Below, piece after piece: positions 49,942 to 56,958 of a stretch of 56,958 nt of DNA. The stretch's first letter is position 1. Each line of letters starts with the position of its first letter. The notes below the pieces were generated by a model, which was not told the DNA's origin, did no database searches, and saw nothing but the letters and a program-made list of their open reading frames with translations. The stretch spans positions 1 to 56,958 of the forward strand of contig CALDYP010000020.1 of the NCBI GenBank assembly GCA_937944445.1. The letters are read 5' to 3'. Origin of the DNA: an uncultured Anaerolineae bacterium (GTDB taxonomy: Bacteria; Chloroflexota; Anaerolineae; Aggregatilineales; Phototrophicaceae). The translations under genes and the position numbers were made by a program.

Positions 49942-50627
49942 ATTTTCTCTAACCACTGACGGATGTAATCGCTGGCCCCACGGTGGAACGCGCCGCCGTG
50001 TTCATACATCAAGCGGCGGTTGGTGTTGGGGGCGACGTAGTATGAAGCCGGCCACTGGGGGTAGCGCGCTTGATGGGCTTGGGTGGCCTGCTGCGCGTAA
50101 AGCTGCCACGCATTCCAATCGTTCTTGCTGATGACCACTGCCACAGGCACATCCAAGCGCACAATAGCCCGCTCGTCGAGCATGTTGCCGACGAGCACCA
50201 CCCCACTGGGCACAGCCAGCGCTTTGAACTTAGGCCACAGGTCGTGCAGCACCAGCGACCCTTCGTTCTGGGCAAGGATCACAACGCGCTTGGGGTCGAT
50301 GTTCGGTTGGGCGAGCGCGGCTTTGTAGGCATGAAGCGCATCAGTCAGGCCATCGCCGATGCCGCTGCCGCTGTTGCCTGTGCCGCGCTTGTCCCAACGG
50401 AACACCGCCGCCCCTGCCTCTGTGCCAAGCCGTGCGTAGTGCAGGTAGCCGCCGCGGTTGTTACAAGTGGAATGTTGAATGATGAACAGCAGTGGGAAAC
50501 CGTTCGAGGGACTAGGCAGCGCGGGGTAGTCCATCTGACCAGCCAATTGAACTTGATCCCCCGCAAAGAACACATATTCGGTGGCCCCAAACGCCGATTC
50601 GTGCGATTGAACGGGAAGTGACGACAT
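49923..50627 (-). CDS. alpha/beta-hydrolase-fold protein with Asn at nucleophile position
   Basis: A 234-residue protein of the alpha/beta hydrolase fold. 'FPLLFIIQHSTCNNRGGYLHYARLGTEAGAAVFRWDKRGTGNSGSG' has the family's 'RWDKRGTGxS' block. The nucleophile elbow, normally G-x-S-x-G, reads 'LAQNEGSLV', with Asn121 where the serine should be (codon AAC). A candidate acid ('SKNDWNAWQ') and histidine ('HGGAFHRG') remain. Ordinary ester hydrolysis is therefore doubtful, although the serine one residue past the elbow glycine might be an unusual substitute. It leads the SDR gene. Confidence 0.72.
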   Translation of the reverse strand: MSSLPVQSHESAFGATEYVFFAGDQVQLAGQMDYPALPSPSNGFPLLFIIQHSTCNNRGGYLHYARLGTEAGAAVFRWDKRGTGNSGSGIGDGLTDALHAYKAALAQPNIDPKRVVILAQNEGSLVLHDLWPKFKALAVPSGVVLVGNMLDERAIVRLDVPVAVVISKNDWNAWQLYAQQATQAHQARYPQWPASYYVAPNTNRRLMYEHGGAFHRGASDYIRQWLEKICQTSK

Positions 50628-50771
50628 GACGACCAACCTAAACCCTTCGAAGCATACGGCAGATCAGAAGTGGCAAACTATCAGTTTGAACGAAAAACGT
50701 GGAAATAACTATTTAGTGGCAAAGTTGATTATGGCACATTCACAGGTGATGTTCAATGATCGTAACAAGTA

Positions 50772-50881
50772 GGGAGTGTCTAAATTCGAACAGAGGACTC
50801 ATCCAGCCTCCTTCAGGGGGCGCGCCTTAGCCGAGCGCTTGAGCGCTCGGCGCGACTGTCTGTTTATCTTTAGACACTCCC
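50772..50881 (+). mobile_element. MITE-like element, copy 3
   Basis: A 110-bp element with the best preserved ends: GGGAGTGTCTAAATTCGAAC at the left and TTTAGACACTCCC at the right. Inside is a perfect hairpin GCCGAGCGC/GCGCTCGGC around TTGA. The remainder of the 50628-51025 spacer is AT-rich and holds a CATAAT at 50988 that may serve the kinase gene; no gene is seen. Confidence 0.78.
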
Positions 50882-51025
50882 AACAGGTAGGTCTATTTTC
50901 TAATGACGTCTCTTTAACTTATGTTGAAACATCTTCCCAAGATACGCTCTTCAAACAGATTCGGGGCATAAACGCTCAGTTTGTGACATAATTGTTAGTA
51001 CGTTTTTAGGGTGATGGGTGCAGGT

Positions 51026-53566
51026 ATGTTCAAGAACCTTCAGATCGGCGCGCGGCTCACGTTGATCGTCTCAGCAACGTTTATCATCGTGTTGATCATC
51101 ATCACGTTTATCGAAATTAGCTCGAGCGAAAATGCGCTGAGAACACAAACCGTCGCACGGTTCACCAACAAGAGCACCCGCGTCGTCGCACAGATCAACC
51201 AAGAGTTTCAACGGTTGAACAGCACCGTTCAAGCCCTTGCCAACGCCGTGGGCAACATGGGCAACCCCAACGCTGCAAACGAGCTGCGCCAAGTCGTAGC
51301 GAACTTCGTCGCCTCGGATGGGGACGTGCTGGCCACGCGCTTCAGCGTGCTGCGCCCAGATGGCAGCATCGGCGTGCTGACGATGAACAGCCCGCTTGTG
51401 CCATCGCAGTATCAATGGCGAATTTGGGCGTCTGCTGCGGAAATCCCCAGACGCAGCGACCCGTTGGAAAGCCGTTTCTACGCGCCGCTGCAAACTGGCG
51501 AAGTGGCGTGGTTCATCCAAGATCGCACGTTCTTCGACCCCACGCGACAATCGAGCATCACCATCGCCGCGCCCTACCGCATCAACAACCGCATCGCGGG
51601 CGTGGTGTGGATGGACATCCCGCGGCAGTCGTTCCAGCGCCTCATCACCCAGTTCACCAACAACGAAGGCTTGCTGGCTGACACGCGCAGCGGCTACCTG
51701 CTGCTGGTCGATCAAACCGGCCAGCTGGCCAGTTCCCAAAACATCCAATTGCGCAACCAAGCGCTGACGCGCGAGCAAAGCCAACTTGTCATGCAAGAGA
51801 GCGACACCGGCCTTGCCCAAGTCGTCCAACGCCTTGACCCTCTCCGCCAAGAGCCGAGCTACGTCAACGTGCGCCACTTTCCTGTTAACGGCTGGCGCTA
51901 TATCGCCACCTACCCTGAAAACGAAATCCCAACGCTGCCGTCGTCGGTCTTGGGGCCGATTCTCATTGTGTCGCTGTTCGGCGTGATGACGCTGACCGTC
52001 GTCATCAACCAGTTCGTGGCGCGCAGCGTGGCGCTGCCCCTGCGCAACCTCGGGCGCTCTGCCCAAGAGATCGGCGCAGGGGACTTCCGCTACTTCATCC
52101 CGTACCGCGACCGCCGCGACGAGATCGGCAAGCTGGCCGAAGAGTTGGAGAACATGCGCGTTGGCTTGGAACGCTCCTATGACGAGCTGAGCCGCTGGAG
52201 CCGCACGCTGGAACGCCGCGTGATCGAGCGCACGAAAGAGTTAGACATCGCGCGCCAAGAGGCAGAGGCCGCCGCCAACGAGCTGACCGCCGTCTACAGC
52301 GAGTCGCTCTTGGTCGTAAGCGAGTCACAGTTGAAGCCGATCCTTGACGCGCTGGCGGCGCGCCTGCCCGGCCTGCTTTCGGCCAGCTATGCGGCGGTGT
52401 GGCTGCTCAACGACGAGCGCGACCGTCTGCAGCTCGTCGCCACCAGCGACACGAACCAGCGCGAAGGCTGGATCATCAACGTGGGCGAAGGCATCGCCGG
52501 GCAGGCCGTGCTGAAGCGTGAGCCGCAGATCGTCGATGACTACAGCCAGTACCCGTACAACCTCCTTGCCCACACTGAACGCACCAGCACTGAGTTCAAC
52601 AAGGCCCTGTCTGTGCCGCTCATCTATTTGAACAAGCCCATCGGCGCGATCGTCATCGGGCGTGGCCGCACGCAGCCCCTGTTTGACGAAGGGGATATGC
52701 GGCTGCTGTCGCTCTTCGCCAACCTCATCACCCCCTCCGTCCGCAACGCGCAGTTGTTCGTCCGCCTTAACAACGCCATCGAAGCCGCCGAGCGCGCCAA
52801 CCAAGTTAAGACGCGCTTCCTCGCCAGCGTGACCCACGAGCTGCGCACGCCGCTCAACCTCGTCATCAACAACATGGACTTTATGCGCATTGGCGCGTTT
52901 GGCCCCGTCACCGCCGAGCAAGCCGAGCGCCTCGGCCAAACCGTGCGCAGCGCCGAGCACCTGCTCTACCTCATCAACGATCTGCTCGACGTGAGCAAGA
53001 TCGAAGCCGGCGAAATGCAGATGTTCATCCAAGAGGCCGACGTGCACACCATGCTCGACGACTGCATCGACAACACCGTTGCCTTCATCGAGAAGATCGA
53101 AGGCAAATCCGACGCCGTGGAGTTCGTGGCCGACGTTGACGACGACCTGCCGCGCCTGCCGATGGACGCGCGCCGCATCCGCCAAGTGCTGACGAACCTG
53201 CTCACCAACGCGGTCAAGTTCACTGAGCGCGGCACGGTGACGCTGCGCGTGGAGAAAGTGGCAGACGGCGTGCGCTTCAGCGTGATCGACACTGGCATGG
53301 GCATCTCGCCTGAAGACGCCGACAAACTGTTCACCGCCTTTGAGCGCACGGAAACCGCCAAAGCCAACATGATCGAAGGGACGGGCCTCGGCCTGCCGAT
53401 TTCAAAATATCTCGTCGAGCAGCACGGCGGCCAACTCACGTTCATGTCTGAGGTGGGCGTGGGGACAACCTTCACCTTCACCCTGCCGACGCGGCCTGTG
53501 ACCGACGAGACGACGCGCCGCCCGGACTCATCCATCGCGGCGATGCTGTCATCCAAGACTCAGTAG
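51026..53566 (+). CDS. Cache-HAMP-GAF sensor histidine kinase
   Basis: An 846-residue membrane kinase. Helix 1 (~9-30) and helix 2 ('SSVLGPILIVSLFGVMTLTVVINQFVA', ~310-335) bracket an extracytoplasmic sensor of ~270 residues that resembles a dCache domain ('VLRPDGSIGVLTMNS', 'WFIQDRTFFDPTRQSSITIAAPYR', 'GVVWMDIPRQSF'). A HAMP ('RNLGRSAQEIGAGDFRY'), a coiled coil, a GAF domain ('YAAVWLLNDERDRLQLVA'), HisKA with His in 'SVTHELRTPLNL', and HATPase_c ('NLLTNAVKFTERG', 'DTGMGIS', 'GTGLGLPISKYL') follow. It should sense an external small molecule and phosphorylate a regulator not in view. ATG 51026 is the typical 'MFKNLQIGARL' start; 51011 and 51014 are in frame too. Confidence 0.9.
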   Translation: MFKNLQIGARLTLIVSATFIIVLIIITFIEISSSENALRTQTVARFTNKSTRVVAQINQEFQRLNSTVQALANAVGNMGNPNAANELRQVVANFVASDGDVLATRFSVLRPDGSIGVLTMNSPLVPSQYQWRIWASAAEIPRRSDPLESRFYAPLQTGEVAWFIQDRTFFDPTRQSSITIAAPYRINNRIAGVVWMDIPRQSFQRLITQFTNNEGLLADTRSGYLLLVDQTGQLASSQNIQLRNQALTREQSQLVMQESDTGLAQVVQRLDPLRQEPSYVNVRHFPVNGWRYIATYPENEIPTLPSSVLGPILIVSLFGVMTLTVVINQFVARSVALPLRNLGRSAQEIGAGDFRYFIPYRDRRDEIGKLAEELENMRVGLERSYDELSRWSRTLERRVIERTKELDIARQEAEAAANELTAVYSESLLVVSESQLKPILDALAARLPGLLSASYAAVWLLNDERDRLQLVATSDTNQREGWIINVGEGIAGQAVLKREPQIVDDYSQYPYNLLAHTERTSTEFNKALSVPLIYLNKPIGAIVIGRGRTQPLFDEGDMRLLSLFANLITPSVRNAQLFVRLNNAIEAAERANQVKTRFLASVTHELRTPLNLVINNMDFMRIGAFGPVTAEQAERLGQTVRSAEHLLYLINDLLDVSKIEAGEMQMFIQEADVHTMLDDCIDNTVAFIEKIEGKSDAVEFVADVDDDLPRLPMDARRIRQVLTNLLTNAVKFTERGTVTLRVEKVADGVRFSVIDTGMGISPEDADKLFTAFERTETAKANMIEGTGLGLPISKYLVEQHGGQLTFMSEVGVGTTFTFTLPTRPVTDETTRRPDSSIAAMLSSKTQ

Positions 53567-53992
53567 AGCCAGCAGCCCAACGGGGTAGAGCCGCGCTTCG
53601 CCCCGTTGGAAGCGCGCCAGCGGCTGCCAACTGGCAACCCCAAGCAGGCGATCCCCATCGCGCGCTTCCAGCGTGCGCGCTAGGTCGTAGAGCGCAGCAT
53701 CTGCAAAGCGCGCGCGGTAGACCAGCACCACCTCATGGGCAGGCTGCCCTTCATAGGTGAAGAGGCTCTCGCATAGGCCAAGATAGCGCACGTCGATCAA
53801 GCGCTGCTGAAGTTCTTCTTGAAACTCGCGCACGACGGCCTGCGCGCCGTACTCACCGAACTCAACGCGCCCGCCCAACGGACGGTAGAACACCTCGCCC
53901 GTGACGCGGTCATATCCCTCTGAGACGAACAGATGCCCCACATGTTCGAGCGCAGCCAGCGCCAGCACCCGTATCTTGCCATGTTTGGCCAT
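53549..53992 (-). CDS. Nudix hydrolase
   Basis: A 147-residue protein with an intact Nudix box, 'GGRVEFGEYGAQAVVREFQEELQQRL' by pattern (G-x5-E-x7-R-E-x2-E-E). It hydrolyses nucleoside diphosphate derivatives; the specific substrate is not shown. The 3' end overlaps the opposing kinase gene by 18 bp. It is the third gene of a run on the minus strand: two membrane proteins precede it with 3-bp gaps. Confidence 0.87.
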   Translation of the reverse strand: MAKHGKIRVLALAALEHVGHLFVSEGYDRVTGEVFYRPLGGRVEFGEYGAQAVVREFQEELQQRLIDVRYLGLCESLFTYEGQPAHEVVLVYRARFADAALYDLARTLEARDGDRLLGVASWQPLARFQRGEARLYPVGLLALLSLG

Positions 53993-53995
53993 GTG

Positions 53996-54841
53996 TCACT
54001 GTGGACGGAAGCGCAGCAGCGCCACGTTTTCATCGCATGTGGGGCGCGTCTGCAAGGCGATTACATCGCTCAGCGGCTGGCCGTCGAAGCCCAAGAGCTG
54101 CACCAAGAAGGCCGCTTCCACTGGCGCATCCCCCAATTGAAACTCAAATCCACCTGCGCCGAAGGCCGCTGCCGTGCCGCTGAAAACGGTCGTGCTGCCC
54201 GCCTCACCGACGATCTGCACGCGGTAGCCCGTCAGGCCAACGCCGCTGGCGTCCACGACGCTGCCCGCGATGCTCGCCCACTCGCAAGCGCGCTCGTTGT
54301 CGTTGGCGCGGTAAGTCACACCCTGCGCCAGCGCGAACGGAAAGGCAAGGCTGCCCTCTGGCGTGGGCGGCAGGTTGGGGGTGGCGGTAGGCGGGAGGAA
54401 GGTCGCTGTCACCACGACGAGCACCCGCGGCGGCGGGAGCGGGTTCAGCCAGTGGTAGGGGTCTTGCCAAATCTGCGCGACGCCCAACCACAGCGCCGCC
54501 GTCGCCAGCAGCAGGCCCAACGTCAGCAGGTTGAGGCCGGTTCGGCGCGGCGGCTGGGGGCGCGCGCGGGGCGCTGCGGGCAGCGCAGCCGCGGCAGGTG
54601 GCTCGTCGGGCGGCGCAATCGGGGGGAAGCGTTCCTCGGGCGGGGCGATCTTCAACGGGCGCGCGATGACGCCTTCTGGAATGGCGGCAAGCTGCTCCAC
54701 GTCCTGCGTGTCATCAGCGGTCAGCATCGACAAGTCGGGCAGGTCGTCTGGCATGTCCTGCTTGAGGAAGCTGCGGTCGGCTTTGATCTCACGTTTGCGG
54801 TCGGCGCGCCGCAGCCGACGAAACGGGCGGTCGTCACTCAT
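53996..54841 (-). CDS. membrane-anchored protein with Cys-paired C-terminal domain (paralog A)
   Basis: A 281-residue protein of unknown function. A charged cytoplasmic N-terminus of ~100 residues is followed by one membrane helix ('TGLNLLTLGLLLATAALWLGVAQI'), a Pro/Thr linker ('FLPPTATPNLPPTPEG') and an outside domain of ~95 residues starting at 'ACEWASIAGSVVDASGVGLTGYRVQIVG' and ending 'TCDENVALLRFRPQ'. This domain matches that of the neighbour upstream: C-x-W...G-x-V near its start and C-D-x-N-V-A near the end, two cysteines that could pair. Starts 3 bp after that gene. Confidence 0.7.
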   Translation of the reverse strand: MSDDRPFRRLRRADRKREIKADRSFLKQDMPDDLPDLSMLTADDTQDVEQLAAIPEGVIARPLKIAPPEERFPPIAPPDEPPAAAALPAAPRARPQPPRRTGLNLLTLGLLLATAALWLGVAQIWQDPYHWLNPLPPPRVLVVVTATFLPPTATPNLPPTPEGSLAFPFALAQGVTYRANDNERACEWASIAGSVVDASGVGLTGYRVQIVGEAGSTTVFSGTAAAFGAGGFEFQLGDAPVEAAFLVQLLGFDGQPLSDVIALQTRPTCDENVALLRFRPQ

Positions 54842-54844
54842 ACG

Positions 54845-55669
54845 CTATCGGATCGGTCGATTCTGAACGAAGGTCACGATGGCGACGTTGCCATCACACG
54901 ACGAGTTAAATTGAACCTGCACCGTCTCGCTGACGGGCACGCCGTTTTGGCTCTCAAGCTGGACAAAATAAAGCTGGCTGTTCACGTTGTTCTCGACGCG
55001 GATTTCCCAACCGCTGTTCTCGCCGTTTGGCCCAGCAATGCCGTAGAGCGAGTTCGAGCCGATCAAGACCTTGCCGGAGAAGTTATTGTTGAAGACGTGC
55101 ACGATCAAATTGCCGACGAAGGGCGTGCCGTTTAGGTTGATGACCTGCCCGCCAACGCCCTGCCACGCGCACTGGGCGCTGTTGGCAAAGTTGCGGACGT
55201 ACTGCACCGGCTCGCGCAGGCTGAACAAGAACGGCGACGGGCTGGCGGTGAAAGTCGGCGTGGGGCCGGTCGGCGTCTCGGTGGGCGTGGGCGTGTCGGA
55301 GGCGGCGGGCGTAAACGTCAGCGACGGGGTGAGCGTCGGCGCGGGGGTGTCGGTGATGGTCGCGGTGGGCAGCGGGGTCGGCGTCTCGGTCAGGGTCGGC
55401 GTCGGGGTGAGCGTCTCGGTAGGGGTGGGGGTGAAGGTGGGCGGAAGCGGCGTGCGCGTGGGCGTGGGCGTTTCGGTCGGCGTCCACGTAAAACTGGGCG
55501 TAATCGTCGGCAGCAGCAGCGCGGCCACCTGCGTTTGTTCCGCTGGGGTGATCTCGCGGGGGGGGGTGGTCAGTACAAGGGCAACCGTGCCGCCGAGGAC
55601 TAGAACCGTGCCGAGCAGCGCCAGCGCTGTGATGAAGTTGTACACGCCATCCGATGAGCGGCGAGCCAT
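54845..55669 (-). CDS. membrane-anchored protein with long TPT linker and Cys-paired domain (paralog B)
   Basis: A 274-residue protein. An N-terminal membrane helix ('FITALALLGTVLVLGGTVALVL') is followed by ~90 residues of Thr-Pro-rich repeats ('TPTETPTPTRTPLPPTFTPT' and so on), an extended, probably glycosylated wall-spanning stalk. The outside domain starts 'QCAWQGVGGQVINLNGTPFVGNLIVHVF' and ends 'SCDGNVAIVTFVQNRPIR', the same framework as the gene downstream. Function unknown; a surface-binding module is a reasonable guess. It leads the three-gene run that ends with the Nudix gene. Confidence 0.72.
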   Translation of the reverse strand: MARRSSDGVYNFITALALLGTVLVLGGTVALVLTTPPREITPAEQTQVAALLLPTITPSFTWTPTETPTPTRTPLPPTFTPTPTETLTPTPTLTETPTPLPTATITDTPAPTLTPSLTFTPAASDTPTPTETPTGPTPTFTASPSPFLFSLREPVQYVRNFANSAQCAWQGVGGQVINLNGTPFVGNLIVHVFNNNFSGKVLIGSNSLYGIAGPNGENSGWEIRVENNVNSQLYFVQLESQNGVPVSETVQVQFNSSCDGNVAIVTFVQNRPIR

Positions 55670-55863
55670 GTGATGCGCTTTCTCCAGCCAATCGATCTAA
55701 GGCCTAATCATACAGCAAGCGCCCAATTGTGCCAAAGGCACGAACGCTGGGCGGGAGTGTCTACATTCGAGCAGAGGACTCATCCAGCCCTCTTATGCAG
55801 TTTAAAAAAATAACCATACAACTAAAGAGGGTGTGGCGTGTTATAAAGGAGTGGAGGTGAAAG

Positions 55864-56253
55864 ATGCCCAACCCACTTCAAATTAACCTGAGTGAAGCGC
55901 AAAAGGAAGAACTAGAGCAAGCCCGAGATCATAGTCCCAAAGCCTATGTACGCGAACGGGCAGCCGCGATCCTTAAGATCGCCGGCGGGATGTCGGCCAG
56001 TGCGGTAGCGCGGCATGGCTTGCTCAGGCCGCGGCAGTACCAAACGGTTTGTCAATGGGTGAAGCGTTATCAAGCCAGCGGGATAGCGGCGTTGCGAGTG
56101 CGTCAAGGACGCGGGCGCAAAGCCGCTTTTTCCCCCTCGGTGTGCGACACCGCAGCAGGCTCAGCACACTCTCCTTATGCTGGTTCGTCGTGCCCCATCG
56201 CTCTTGGGGCATCGGCAAAGTCGCTGGACGCTGCGAAGTATTTTGGAAAGTAG
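55864..56253 (+). CDS. IS630 transposase, N-terminal helix-turn-helix part (frame 1)
   Basis: A 129-codon frame, with GGAGG 8-12 bases before the ATG. Its residues 1-90 are the DNA-binding part of an IS630/Tc1-mariner transposase ('SASAVARHGLLRPRQYQTVCQWVKRYQASGIAALRVRQGRGRK'). After about codon 90 the protein sequence stops looking like transposase; the continuing homologous sequence is found in the +1 frame. The changeover falls on TTTTTCCCCC near 56127-56136, a likely slip site. The remaining 40 residues of this frame are out-of-frame sequence. Confidence 0.75.
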   Translation: MPNPLQINLSEAQKEELEQARDHSPKAYVRERAAAILKIAGGMSASAVARHGLLRPRQYQTVCQWVKRYQASGIAALRVRQGRGRKAAFSPSVCDTAAGSAHSPYAGSSCPIALGASAKSLDAAKYFGK

Positions 56254-56958
56254 CGACTGGCTGCGTTTGCAGAGCCTAGCAGGCCTATCCCAACTGCTCA
56301 ACCGCCTCGGCATTAAGTTCAAACGCGCTCGCTCATACATCCATAGTCCTGATCGTGCTTACGAAGCGAAAGTCAGCTATCTGACCCGATGCCAGATGCG
56401 GGCGTGGTATCAACCTGAGCGTTATGTCTTGCTTTATCTAGATGAGATAACCTATTCGCGTCAACCGACGCTGGATCGGGCTTATGAGCGGATGGGACAT
56501 CATCAAGCCCTAGCTCACCGAAGCACGAAAAGTGACACCCAGTGCCGTGGCATTGGCGCACTCAATGCTATCACTGGGCAGGTAACTTACCGTCAGCATG
56601 CCAAGATCACCCTGCGTCATCTGTCTGATTTCTACGCTCACCTTCGTAGCCACTATCCTCATGCTGAAACAATTTATGTCGTTCAGGATAACTGGCCCCT
56701 TCATGCTCACCCAGATGTGCTAGCACGGCTTGAACCTCAGCGGTCTCCCTTCTGGCCACAAGTCCCCCACAACTTGCCTCAGCAGCCGCGTCCCTCCGCG
56801 GTGCGCGATGAACTGCCCATTCAATGTGTGTGCTTGCCTACCTATGCTTCTTGGCTTAATCCCATCGAAAAGCTCTGGCGCTGGTTGCGGCAAGAGGTGT
56901 TACATCTCCATCGCCTCAGTGACGATTGGCCTGCCCTCAAGCAAGCCGTTCTCAACTT
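56126..56958 (+). CDS. IS630 transposase, C-terminal DDE catalytic part (+1 frame, runs off window)
   Basis: From about 56126 the +1 frame is open to the end of the window without a stop. It encodes the rest of the helix-turn-helix region ('LLMLVRRAPSLLGHRQSRWTL') and the catalytic core. The DDE triad is seen in 'LLYLDEITYSRQ' (D), 'YVVQDNWPLHAH' (D) and 'ASWLNPIEKLWRWLRQ' (E). No independent start is obvious near the junction, so expression needs a frameshift from the upstream frame or the gene has lost one base. Either the element is active through programmed frameshifting or it is a recent inactivation. The C-terminus is cut by the window edge. Confidence 0.78.

Larger units (their letters stand above)
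55753..56958 (+). mobile_element. IS630-family insertion sequence (left end; right end beyond window)
   Basis: The left terminus GGGAGTGTCTACATTCGAGC at 55753, continuing to about 55790, matches the left ends of the MITE-like copies at 3423 and 50772. A short AT-rich leader follows, then transposase sequence in two frames to the window edge. Local base composition is less GC-rich than the neighbours, consistent with acquisition. The right end and any target duplication are outside the window. Confidence 0.8.

Noticed and set aside
55280-55490. CRISPR-like or tandem DNA repeat in the GGTGTCGG-rich stretch
   Set aside because: The repetition is coding: it encodes the Thr-Pro-rich linker of the surface protein, with irregular unit lengths and no spacers.

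Overview
The window looks like a chromosomal segment of a high-GC bacterium, most probably a Chloroflexota member (Anaerolineae-like; class not provable from sequence alone). The clues are protein architectures, not a marker gene: a giant kinase with eleven GAF domains, threonine/proline-rich 'TPTPT' linkers on secreted proteins, PMT-type and GT28 lipid glycosyltransferases, Ino1, a DUF4388-GTPase pair, an ArsA/Get3 protein with an alpha-crystallin tail, and a BCD/PucC-family transporter. The last is typical of chlorophototrophs, but no reaction-centre or bacteriochlorophyll synthesis gene is present. No rRNA, tRNA or CRISPR array was seen.

Layout. 0.1-5.9 kb: GT4 glycosyltransferase, secreted beta-lactamase-fold hydrolase, LysM-M23 endopeptidase and a Na/Ca exchanger. 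6.1-10.3 kb: a same-strand envelope run of PD40 protein, GT28 glycosyltransferase and multi-spanning PMT glycosyltransferase, the last carrying an intergenic-type repeat inside its reading frame. 10.4-16.7 kb: Get3/ArsA ATPase overlapping a UbiB-type kinase, myo-inositol-phosphate synthase, a GT2 polyprenyl-P-sugar synthase, and a family-4 uracil-DNA glycosylase with no cysteine. 16.8-22.3 kb: a strong promoter drives DUF4388 protein, small GTPase and alpha/beta hydrolase; then a beta-helix protein, an acyl-ACP-reductase-like enzyme and a small membrane protein. 22.4-23.4 kb: M19 dipeptidase on the minus strand.

23.8-35 kb is the signalling core: a response regulator with a degenerate GGDEF, a 2589-residue sensor kinase, a single-domain receiver and an alpha/beta-hydrolase-fold protein lacking the nucleophilic serine, followed by thiamine pyrophosphokinase and a DUF402 protein. 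35-45 kb: UspA, BCD/PucC transporter (near-consensus promoter and palindrome), a lipidated class B PBP, TPR protein, TsaE, TsaB, GT4, LysE-type exporter, rhodanese and DUF2236 protein. 45-50.6 kb: an ECF sigma factor, a zinc-less anti-sigma-like protein and a secreted protein built on six copies of a ~24-residue motif; then a Nudix-like protein, SDR and a second hydrolase-fold protein without its serine. 51-55.7 kb: a Cache-HAMP-GAF histidine kinase, Nudix hydrolase and two tandem related secreted proteins.

Mobile DNA: three ~110-126 bp MITE-like elements share about 37 bp of end sequence with an IS630-family element that starts at 55753 and runs off the window. Its transposase is split between two frames but keeps the DDE residues. 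A second repeat class, short palindromes with an ACCCCAAACGGAC lead, lies behind several genes.

The strongest leads for an undescribed system are: two paralogous hydrolase-fold proteins each sitting at the end of a signalling operon, one intact and one missing its nucleophile; the ECF-linked repeat protein; and the cysteine-free family-4 UDG.
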